Shown here: one piece after another, positions 24,161 to 30,819 of the stretch | How positions within the stretch are numbered: position 1 is the first letter of the stretch | Layout of the letters: every line of letters starts with the position of its first letter | From: Oscillospiraceae bacterium | Lineage (GTDB): Bacteria > Bacillota > Clostridia > UMGS1810 | Direction: 5' to 3' | NCBI GenBank assembly: GCA_022769845.1 | Contig: JALEIO010000055.1 | Span: 1-30,819, forward strand | DNA: 30,819 nt | Translations under genes and position numbers: made by a program | Notes under the pieces: model-generated | Databases searched by the model: none | What the model was told of the DNA's origin: nothing | What the model saw: the letters and a program-made list of their open reading frames with translations, nothing else

Positions 24161-25897
24161 ATGATTAATAAAAGACCGTTTTTTCAAAATTTAAGTTTTA
24201 GAAAGAAAATATTATCAATATATGTTGTATGCGTGCTTTTGCCTATTTTTACTTTGACAATATTTTACTACTGCGCAACAAATTATAAAATAGAAGTTCA
24301 GACAAATAAAGAATTTATGCAGGATTTGGATAAAACGACAGATAACATACAAAAGCTTATTGACAACGTTTCTTTATTAAGCGACCAAATATATTATGAT
24401 GATGAAATATACTCGCTTTTGGAATATAAAGATGGGCAAATGTATGATTTTATCAAGATTGCCAGAAGAATTGACAGTATTCCATATTCATTTCAGCTGA
24501 ACAAATTTGTAACAGACGTTGGATTTTATACAAAAAACGATAGTTTATACAGGAGTGTATCGTTAAGAAAGTTTGATAAAAATATTTTGAAAAGCAAATG
24601 GTACAATGAATTTATAAATTCAAAACAGAATTTTATGGTAACGACATATGAAAATGATTACTACGGCAATACAATATCCGTTATTCGATGGCTTGATAAA
24701 GGTATAAATAAGAAAAAGGACAATTTGCTCAAGATTGATATTGATATGGAAAGAATAACGGAGTTATTAAGTAATATTTCAACACGCGGAGATATGTACT
24801 TGATTGACGCTGATAATAAAATTATTTGTGTTCCAAATAAAATTACTTCGGAAGAAAAGTCATATTCCATATCGGAAACCTTTGATGAGAATAATTGTTC
24901 TTTTGCAAAAGAGTTGGATTTTCCAAAAGGTTATAAGGTGGTTGGTATTAAAAACAATAATTTATCAAAGAAAATTTTTGACAGCGAAACAATATTGTTT
25001 TTAATATTGACATTGCTAAATTTAGCATTGGCGTCATATGTAATATATAATCTAACTCATTCTGTTATAAAGAAGCTTGACGAAATGACCGTTATTGCAA
25101 AAAAGTTAGAAAATCAGGAATTTGAACTTGTGGATGAAAGTAATATAGGAAATGATGAGATAGGTATTTTGGCAAAGGGGTTAAACAGTGCTGTAAAAAA
25201 AATTAACAAGCTGATAAATGAAGTTTATTTGGTTAATTTAAAAAATGCTGAAATAAAGCAGCAAAAAAACGTTGCCGAACTGCACGCGCTGCAAAGCCAA
25301 ATAAATCCTCATTTTATGTTTAATGTTCTGGAAGTTGTCAGAATGAAAAGCTATAACAACCACGAATTTGAAACGTCAGCCATAATAAAGGATATTTCAA
25401 AAATGTTCAGAAGTCTTATAACGTGGAACAGCGATTTAATAAGCGTAAGTGATGAAATGGTTTTTGTAAATGCTTATCTTGACGTTCAAAAATATTGTTA
25501 TCGCGATGAAATTGATATTATAAAAGATATTGACGAAAAAGCCTATGAATTTAAAATTCCGAAAATGAGTATTCAAGTTTTTGTTGAAAATGCAATTGTT
25601 CATGGAGTTTGCGAACTCGAAGGAGATAAAAGGGTAGAGCTGTCAATACATACAGCAGGCGATAAATTGATTGTTACAGTAAAAGACAACGGTCCCGGAA
25701 TGTCTAAAGAAGCAATAGAAAATATTTTTAATAAAAAAGAAGGGCACAGCAGCGGAATTGGAATTAAAAATGTTCAAGCACGCCTCAACGCATATTTTAA
25801 TTCCAATTATGAATTAAAAATATCATCTGACAATAATACTACTGCAGTCACACTTACTATTTCGTATGACGACAGCATACGCCGGGATTTTAGTTAG
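24161..25897 (+). CDS. YesM-type sensor histidine kinase
   Basis: A 578-residue membrane sensor kinase of the LytS/YesM class. A first membrane segment (about 16-38) and a second (276-298) enclose an extracellular sensing domain of about 235 residues. A HAMP linker follows (299-350), then the His-kinase domain with the phosphorylated H384 in LQSQINPHFMFN, and the ATPase domain with N477 (ENAIVHG), DNGPGM (509-514) and SGIGIKN (531-537). YesM-type kinases typically sit beside carbohydrate operons and respond to extracellular oligosaccharides; here that would be the products of the xylanases (inference). GAGGT lies four bases before the ATG. The partner regulator gene follows after 128 bases. 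Confidence 0.95.
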   Translation: MINKRPFFQNLSFRKKILSIYVVCVLLPIFTLTIFYYCATNYKIEVQTNKEFMQDLDKTTDNIQKLIDNVSLLSDQIYYDDEIYSLLEYKDGQMYDFIKIARRIDSIPYSFQLNKFVTDVGFYTKNDSLYRSVSLRKFDKNILKSKWYNEFINSKQNFMVTTYENDYYGNTISVIRWLDKGINKKKDNLLKIDIDMERITELLSNISTRGDMYLIDADNKIICVPNKITSEEKSYSISETFDENNCSFAKELDFPKGYKVVGIKNNNLSKKIFDSETILFLILTLLNLALASYVIYNLTHSVIKKLDEMTVIAKKLENQEFELVDESNIGNDEIGILAKGLNSAVKKINKLINEVYLVNLKNAEIKQQKNVAELHALQSQINPHFMFNVLEVVRMKSYNNHEFETSAIIKDISKMFRSLITWNSDLISVSDEMVFVNAYLDVQKYCYRDEIDIIKDIDEKAYEFKIPKMSIQVFVENAIVHGVCELEGDKRVELSIHTAGDKLIVTVKDNGPGMSKEAIENIFNKKEGHSSGIGIKNVQARLNAYFNSNYELKISSDNNTTAVTLTISYDDSIRRDFS

Positions 25898-26025
25898 ATT
25901 TCTTGCCGAATTTATTAAGAAGCATTAATTTAAAAGATATTGCGGGCGATTAATAACACCAAAAATCTGTTAAAGGTTTGAAAAGATTAGAAAATTATTC
26001 ATTTAATATACGAGGAGTTGTCAAA

Positions 26026-27588
26026 ATGATTCATGTTATGCTCGTAGATGACCAAAAAATGATATTGGAAGGGCTTAAAAATATTATAGACTGGAATAAG
26101 TATGGATTTAAAGTAGTAGAAACGGCAAGCAGCGCCAAAGATGCAATTTCAAAATTTGAAAAAAATCCGGTTGATGTAATAATAACAGATATTAAAATGC
26201 CTGTAATGAGCGGTCTTGATATGATTAAACATATTAAAAGCATAAACACAAGAGTTAAATTTATACTTCTTAGCGGATATGATAATTTTGAATATGCAAA
26301 AAAAGCGATAGACTATCAGGTAACCGAATACTTGCTTAAACCCATTGAGGAAACAGAGCTTATAAAAGTATTGGAACAGTTGAAAATGACGATTAATGAA
26401 CAAAAAGCTTATATAAGCCAGCAAATTGATTATTATTTAAAAAATGCGCTTACAAATACATTGCAGGATGAAGTTAATAAGGATGATATACAATTATTTG
26501 CATACAGTAAGTGCTTTAGGTATATTTGCATTGAAATAGAAAACGAAGAAGACTTAATAAGCAGCAAATCCGATTTGTCTTTTATGGACGCAAATAAGAA
26601 GATTAGAAGTCTTCTTTTAAATTTTATAGGCGAAGAATATGAAAATTACATAATAAAAGGCGAGTATGAAAAAGTTCAGTTTATTATTGACGATTTGGTA
26701 TTAAATAAAGTATCAGACAGCGCTGAAAGGTTTGTAAGAAATTTAAATAATTACATCAGAGAGAATTGTGAATATAAATTTACTGTATATTGCGGAAAAA
26801 AGGTAAGTATGATTAACGAAATATACTTATCTAAAGAATCTGTAAAGCTTTTGCAGGATATTAAATTTTATAAGGGAATAAACAGCGTTCTTATATATGA
26901 TGAATATAAAGATTATAAATTTTCTCATTTTTTAAGCAATGCAGGCATACTTAAAGATATAGTAAATACTGTTAAAAACGGTACGGAAGACGATGTAAAA
27001 ACTGCAATCAATAAATTTATTAAAAATATTGAGTTTGAAAAGATTCTGCCAGAGTCTGTTATTTTGTATGTGTATAATATAGTTGTCGATTGTTGTTCGA
27101 TATTATCAGACAACAGCGGAAATATGCTTAAATATATTTATAAATTTTCTGTTATGAAAAAATCGCCGTATATAGTTATAAGCACAATCAGTTATTTTAT
27201 AAAAGATGTTTGTTTAAATGTAAAAAGAGAAGTTAACGAGCAGAAAAAGAAAAACAATTCAGGAATAATCGGAGATATTGTAGATTATATTAATAATAAT
27301 TATTATAATGAAAATATAAACCTGCAGTTTTTTGCGGACAAGCATTTTATAAATTCGTCATATCTTGGTCAATTATTTAAAAAGAAGGTGGGAATGAGTT
27401 TTAACAAATATTTGACGTTAATAAGAATAGAGCAATCTAAAGTATTATTATGTGATAAAAATGTAAAAATATATGAAGTGGCTCAAAAGGTTGGATTTAA
27501 AGACGCAAATTACTTTTGTGTGAAATTTGAGGAAATACAAAAACTAACGCCTAAAGAATACAGAGAAAAAATGATTGAAAGCAATTAG
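26026..27588 (+). CDS. YesN-type response regulator with AraC DNA-binding domain
   Basis: A 520-residue response regulator. The receiver domain (1-125) carries acidic residues D8-D9, phospho-acceptor D55 (ITDIKMP), S83 and K105 (LLKPIEE). A middle region of about 270 residues has no clear motif, as is common in YesN proteins. The C-terminal AraC-type helix-turn-helix (about 415-517) shows INLQFFADKHFINSSYLGQL and VAQKVGFKDANYFCVKFEEI. The start at 26026 has GAGGAG (26012-26017) eight bases upstream, giving the normal MIHVMLVDDQ beginning; the frame is open to a TTG at 25978 without a ribosome site. It is the best candidate to bind the conserved boxes at 692 and 9199-9349 (inference). Confidence 0.95.
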   Translation: MIHVMLVDDQKMILEGLKNIIDWNKYGFKVVETASSAKDAISKFEKNPVDVIITDIKMPVMSGLDMIKHIKSINTRVKFILLSGYDNFEYAKKAIDYQVTEYLLKPIEETELIKVLEQLKMTINEQKAYISQQIDYYLKNALTNTLQDEVNKDDIQLFAYSKCFRYICIEIENEEDLISSKSDLSFMDANKKIRSLLLNFIGEEYENYIIKGEYEKVQFIIDDLVLNKVSDSAERFVRNLNNYIRENCEYKFTVYCGKKVSMINEIYLSKESVKLLQDIKFYKGINSVLIYDEYKDYKFSHFLSNAGILKDIVNTVKNGTEDDVKTAINKFIKNIEFEKILPESVILYVYNIVVDCCSILSDNSGNMLKYIYKFSVMKKSPYIVISTISYFIKDVCLNVKREVNEQKKKNNSGIIGDIVDYINNNYYNENINLQFFADKHFINSSYLGQLFKKKVGMSFNKYLTLIRIEQSKVLLCDKNVKIYEVAQKVGFKDANYFCVKFEEIQKLTPKEYREKMIESN

Positions 27589-27677
27589 GGCGGTGTGAGA
27601 TTTTTTTATAATCCGGGGGGAGTATTAGCTAGCACTTTTATGCAAATTTGAGTTTTCTATGATAAAAAATTATTTGT

Positions 27678-27715
27678 TAAGGCAGGAATATCCGCAATTC
27701 GGATTTCCTGCCTTA
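27678..27715 (+). terminator. Long hairpin after the response regulator
   Basis: An 11-bp outer stem (TAAGGCAGGAA, 27678-27688, with 27705-27715) and a 5-bp inner stem (ATCCG/CGGAT) separated by one bulged base, with a 5-base loop. A T-run is not adjacent on the plus strand. It probably ends the two-component operon. The rest of 27589-27805 shows no gene I can support. Confidence 0.5.
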
Positions 27716-27836
27716 AATGCAGAGTTTTTATGCGTTTCAAAACGGGCATTTTTAAACATTGCGCAAAAGCTTGTTCAGGTGAATTTAGCGGCTATCAAAC
27801 TGCGCGGTAGTGCATAAAGTTGGACCTGTTGACAAA

Positions 27837-27865
27837 TAGACAAGGCTGCCTTTTTATGGTATAAT
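27837..27865 (+). promoter_or_regulatory. Promoter of the IS1182-type transposase
   Basis: TAGACA (27837-27842), 17 bases, TATAAT (27860-27865), directly inside the left terminal repeat and 10 bases before AGGAGG (27875-27880). Confidence 0.6.
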
Positions 27866-27888
27866 AGAATCATGAGGAGGCGGTTGTA

Positions 27889-29256
27889 ATGATGGGGAAA
27901 AACAGTGGGTAAATGCAGATGCTTTTTATAGACATAAGTGAGTTGGTACCGGAAACTCATTTATTGAAACAAATAGACAAACTTGTGGATTTTGAATTCA
28001 TTTATGAACTGGCAGCACCATTCGACTCAACTAAGGGGCGAAGATCTATTGACCCCGTTACTCTGATAAAAATGCTGCTGATCGGATATCTATACGGTAT
28101 AAAATCCGAACGCCGACTGGTTGAAGAAGTGCAGCTCAACATTGCATACCGTTGGTTTTGCGGCTTAGACTTATCGGATAATATACCGGAACACTCTTTG
28201 TTTAGCCAGAATCGGCGGCGGAGATTTCATGATAACACGCTTTTTCAAGATATTTTTAATCATATTATTGTAAGGTGTATAGAACAAGGGATTTTGACAG
28301 GGGAACATGTAGTTAGCGATGGTTCGTTTATTCCGGCAAATGTATCCAGCGCCAGTAAGATAGAAGTGACTCAAACCGTTCTTAAAAGCACCGTTCACTA
28401 TTTGGACGAACTGGACAAAGAATTGTCTGAGCAACGCGGATATCGTGCACCTGTGCCGACTGAAAAAGAAGTGACAGTATTAAAAAGCAAAACCGACCCG
28501 GAATGTGGGTATATCCATCAGGAACGGAAAAAAGGACTTGGTTATCTGACGCAAATGACAGTGGATACAACAAATGGAATTGTGATAGGGGTAGATTGTT
28601 ATCCAGCCAACAGGAGGGAAAGTGATATTGTATTAGAGCATTTATCCCAGATAAAGCGAAAGACCGGCCTGACGATAGAAAACCTTGCACTTGATGCGGG
28701 ATATGACGTAGGAGCAGTACATCGCGGTTTGGAAGTGCTGGAGATCACGGGTTATGTAAGCAGACGTGAATTTCATAATGCTGCAGTGCGTAAAGGTTTT
28801 ACATACTTGCCTACAAACGATTGCTTTACGTGTATGAAAGGGCACCATCTGAATTTCGAAGCATTGGTGTATAAGAAGACCAGCCAAGGCTATTACCGCG
28901 TGTACAGCAGATTGCGTAGCAAATGCAAGGGATGCGAATACTTAGAACACTGTGCAATGGATCGGGGACGTATTCGAATTAATGCTAGCCCTTTTTATCC
29001 AGCATTCTATGCAAATATGCACAGATGCGGGACAGTGGATTACAAAGCAATGAAACGACTGCGCGCCATCTGGAGTGAGGGCACATTTGCAGTTCTCAAA
29101 CGCGAGCACAACTTAAAACGTGCAAGGAAAAGAGGACTCAATCGCGTGAGCGAAGAGTGCCTCTTATCGGCGTTGGCATTAAATCTAAAACGAATCGTAA
29201 AGGTGGCGGGAGACCCTCCCAAGCCATTCGAATTAACCATAATATTCCAATATTAA
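27889..29256 (+). pseudogene. IS1182-family transposase with in-frame stop at codon 8
   Basis: A DDE transposase of the IS1182 family, about 455 codons. AGGAGG (27875-27880) lies eight bases before ATG-ATG at 27889, which opens MMGKNSG and then meets TAA at 27910-27912. The same frame continues from ATG 27913 for 447 residues to 29256. Related transposases begin with a similar short lysine-containing leader before the conserved LVPETHLLKQIDK, so the TAA looks like a nonsense change of a Lys or Gln codon. Catalytic residues are intact: Asp in VVSDGSFIPA, Asp in LALDAGYDVG, Glu in WSEGTFAVLK; a Cys cluster CKGCEYLEHC is present. Restart at 27913 might still give protein, but it has no ribosome site. 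Either damaged or poorly translated. Confidence 0.7.
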
Positions 29257-29333
29257 CCTTATTCCAAATGTTTTTTTCAAATCAAAATTTCTACTTTGTC
29301 AACAGGTCCCAAATTTTGTGTAAAGTCTTTACG

Positions 29334-29446
29334 AAACCTCCAAGATGATATATAATAAGAACCCTGTCCGTTGCCGAAATCAAAGATTTCGAACGGACGC
29401 CGGGAACCTTTTTGCGAATGCAATAAAAATATCATTTTGGAGGTTT
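29334..29446. repeat. Inverted repeat covering the remnant transposase ribosome site
   Basis: Bases 29334-29351 and 29429-29446 are reverse complements at 17 of 18 positions. The right arm includes the GGAGG ribosome site (29439-29443). A nested hairpin (GTCCGTT 29366-29372 with 29392-29398, plus an inner 7-bp stem) fills the loop. In RNA reading in from outside this would hide the ribosome site. Confidence 0.65.
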
Positions 29447-29451
29447 TTAAT

Positions 29452-29990
29452 ATGCCAAGGTACAAATTAAGTCCGAAGAACGGGCAGTTGAACAAGAACG
29501 CAAAGAAAATTTGCGCAATATTATGAAAGGACTGGACGTAAAGAATTTTGATGACCTAAAAGACGTATTTAAAATGATGGTCGGAGAAATGCTTGAAAAC
29601 GGTCTGGACGGAGAGCTTGACGATGAATTAGGCTACACAAAGTATGATTATCGCAACAAGGAAGGTGAAAACAGCCGCAATGGCTATTCCAAAAAGGCGC
29701 TGAAGACAAGCTTTGGAGAGACTGATATTAAAGTTCCGAGAGAGCGCAACGGCGAATTTGAGCCGCAGCTCGTCAAGAAAAATCAAACAACCCTAACCGG
29801 TGACGTTGAGGAAAAGATAATATCTATGTATGCCAAAGGAATGACAACAAACGATATAGAGGCTCATATTAAGGATATTTACGGGCTTGAGTGCTCTGAT
29901 ACCACCATAAGCAGAATAACTGATAAAATACTGCCTGTGGTACGTGAATGGCAGTCGAGACCGCTTGAGGAAATCTATACCGTAGTCTTT
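29452..29990 (+). pseudogene. IS256-type transposase, frameshifted and truncated
   Basis: The 5' part of an IS256-family transposase of a different subgroup from the intact one at 4571. GGAGG (29439-29443) precedes ATG 29452, which opens MPRYK; one base is missing near 29463-29467, so the true frame (KSEERAVEQERKENLRNIMKG) continues one register off, through IKVPRERNGEFEPQLVKK and EEKIISMYAKGMTT to RPLEEIYTVVF. Similarity ends at 29990, just before the first catalytic Asp. The remaining codons to 30014 are unrelated. It cannot make an active enzyme. Confidence 0.85.
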
Positions 29991-30016
29991 AAATCTGTAT
30001 ATCCATATGACTGATA

Positions 30017-30045
30017 GACGCTGTTACCTATTCGGTAGCAGCGTC
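30017..30045. terminator. Hairpin between remnant and leftward gene
   Basis: A 12-bp stem (30017-30028 with 30034-30045, one G-T pair) with a 5-base loop. There is only a short GGTTT after it on the plus strand. It may end transcription of the convergent leftward gene. Confidence 0.4.
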
Positions 30046-30056
30046 GGTTTAATGTT

Positions 30057-30761
30057 CTATATCATTCCGTAATATTTTAATGCATCCGTAATTGCATTCT
30101 CCTTATCAGGAGGACATAGCGGAACTCTTGTGCCTTTTTTTGAAATATTATAATTTATTGCTTCTTTAATTCCGTATTTTGTTTTTATCTGTGCAATATA
30201 CAAACTTGATACCTTGAAATGATATTTATTTAACACATATTCTTTGATTTCTTCATAGGTCGCTTTACTTTCAGCGGTAGTTATATCAAGCTCGTCAAGG
30301 TCAATGTCGATTTCTATTCTATCGTCCGGAATTTTTCTGGACAAAAGAACAACCGTCTCCACATGATCCTTCAGCGGTTTTTGGTCAATTGTCATACCTT
30401 CCAAAACCATTGCCGTTTCCTTTAATGTAAGCGTGTTACCCTCGATTGCGTTTGAATTATAGGTGAAGTCCACCATAAATTCATCGCGCAATCTTTCTGC
30501 CTCGCCTTGCGTAAGCGGACGCTTTTTGTCAAGCTCTGCTTTCAATGCGTCAATTTTCAGCAGCAGAGGAGAGAGTTCCTTTGATATTTTTATTCCTTTT
30601 AGAGTTCTGGCATCAACGGGCTTTGGTGCATTTTCGGGAATCATATATAATTTGCCCTTTTGAACAACGCCATCTATTCTGTTTTGAGCGCATAAAAGTC
30701 TGACTCTGCGCGGTGAGAGTCCCCACTTTTCCGCCGCTTGTGAAACCTTAATATATTCCAT
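30057..30761 (-). CDS. Chimeric protein: HTH plus Fic N-terminus joined to an RNA-methyltransferase-like tail
   Basis: A 234-residue protein. Residues 1-45 resemble a MerR-like DNA-binding head (VSQAAEKWGLSPRRVRLLC, then KGKLYMIPENAPKP). Residues about 85-132 are the Fic N-terminal region (FTYNSNAIEGNTLTLKET, with the inhibitory-helix-like segment). The Fic catalytic core HPFxxGNGR is absent. From H133-V134 the sequence switches to VETVVLLSRK followed by DLDELDITTAESKATYEEIK and ends ALKYYGMI. From memory, this resembles the extension at the C-terminus of some clostridial RlmD/RumA-type 23S rRNA methyltransferases. The start at 30761 has AAAGAGG seven bases upstream. A good promoter precedes it. 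Probably a rearrangement product; function uncertain. Confidence 0.65.
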   Translation of the reverse strand: MEYIKVSQAAEKWGLSPRRVRLLCAQNRIDGVVQKGKLYMIPENAPKPVDARTLKGIKISKELSPLLLKIDALKAELDKKRPLTQGEAERLRDEFMVDFTYNSNAIEGNTLTLKETAMVLEGMTIDQKPLKDHVETVVLLSRKIPDDRIEIDIDLDELDITTAESKATYEEIKEYVLNKYHFKVSSLYIAQIKTKYGIKEAINYNISKKGTRVPLCPPDKENAITDALKYYGMI

Positions 30762-30790
30762 AATCATACCTCTTTCGGGTTGTTGTGTAT

Positions 30791-30819
30791 AGTATATCAC
30801 ATTTCGGGAATAAAATCAA
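30791..30819 (-). promoter_or_regulatory. Promoter of the chimeric gene
   Basis: On the minus strand TTGATT (30814-30819), 17 bases, TATACT (30791-30796), about 30 bases before the ATG at 30761. It lies at the window edge. Confidence 0.65.

Larger units (their letters stand above)
27806..29309 (+). mobile_element. IS1182-type insertion sequence lacking its outer right end
   Basis: The left terminal repeat is 27806-27836 (31 bases, shared exactly with 4309-4339). The right side matches the fragment at 4325-4385 exactly up to 29309 and then diverges. The expected outer 16 bases of the right repeat are replaced by sequence that appears to be the left end of an IS256-type remnant (from 29310, TTTTGTGTAAAG). 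Because the right tip is gone, no target duplication can be assessed. One transposase gene is inside, with an early stop. Base composition is visibly less AT-rich than the surrounding locus. Confidence 0.8.
29310..29990 (+). mobile_element. Left-hand remnant of a second IS256-type element
   Basis: Begins abruptly where the IS1182-type right end breaks off. The first bases (TTTTGTGTAAAG) look like a terminal repeat of the TTTTGTGTAAA type I associate with some Firmicute IS256 relatives. It contains a transposase 5' part and ends at about 29990, where transposase similarity stops. The right terminal repeat is missing. Confidence 0.6.

Noticed and set aside
27716..27805. Open stretch running into the IS1182 left end
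   Set aside because: No start codon with ribosome site and no recognisable similarity; the continuity into the IS end is by chance.
1..30819. tRNA, rRNA, CRISPR arrays, phage genes or riboswitches
   Set aside because: No cloverleaf, spaced direct-repeat array, phage structural gene or recognisable riboswitch core was seen by eye. A covariance-model scan was not possible here.

Overview
The window looks like a chromosomal segment of an AT-rich Gram-positive Clostridia-type bacterium. The evidence is strong AGGAGG ribosome sites, a lipoprotein sugar-binding protein, S-layer-homology (SLH) anchors, a YesM/YesN-type two-component pair, and IS256- and IS1182-type insertion sequences. Placement among fibre-degrading gut or rumen Clostridia is inference from gene content only.

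Layout. An HD-domain phosphohydrolase with its own terminator (32-575) comes first. It is followed by an SGNH esterase and a secreted multidomain GH10 xylanase (866-4289). An intact IS256-family element (4385-5912) lies just downstream, against a 77-bp end fragment of an IS1182-type element. A leftward operon then encodes an FAD oxidoreductase, a GH16-family hydrolase without signal peptide and an unrecognised protein (9130-6023). A divergent control region (9131-9409) separates it from a rightward seven-gene operon (9410-23863): sugar-binding lipoprotein, two permeases, three large secreted proteins (two with SLH repeats) and a second GH10 xylanase. A YesM-type sensor kinase and YesN/AraC-type regulator follow (24161-27588). 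The right end is mobile-element debris: an IS1182-type element whose transposase has an early stop, a broken IS256-type remnant, and a leftward chimeric gene (Fic N-terminus joined to a tail resembling an RNA methyltransferase C-terminus).

How it fits together. This reads as a Gram-positive polysaccharide (probably xylan) utilisation locus. Secreted GH10 enzymes and perhaps the SGNH esterase would cut the polymer. SLH-anchored proteins would hold binding modules on the surface, and the binding protein and two permeases would import oligosaccharides using an ATPase encoded elsewhere. Intracellular enzymes would finish the job and YesM/YesN would sense and control it.

Two observations stand out. 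(1) One roughly 150-180-residue module, with a core like NS-[LI]-x4-W-x3-C-[RK], occurs eight times across five secreted proteins, fused to xylanases in two and to SLH anchors in two others. It is a candidate new carbohydrate-binding or assembly module. (2) A 24-31 bp DNA box recurs at three promoters (692-715 and both arms of a perfect inverted repeat at 9199-9229/9319-9349). It always faces its gene and lies 18-20 bases before a TATAAT-like -10, which suggests one dedicated regulon.
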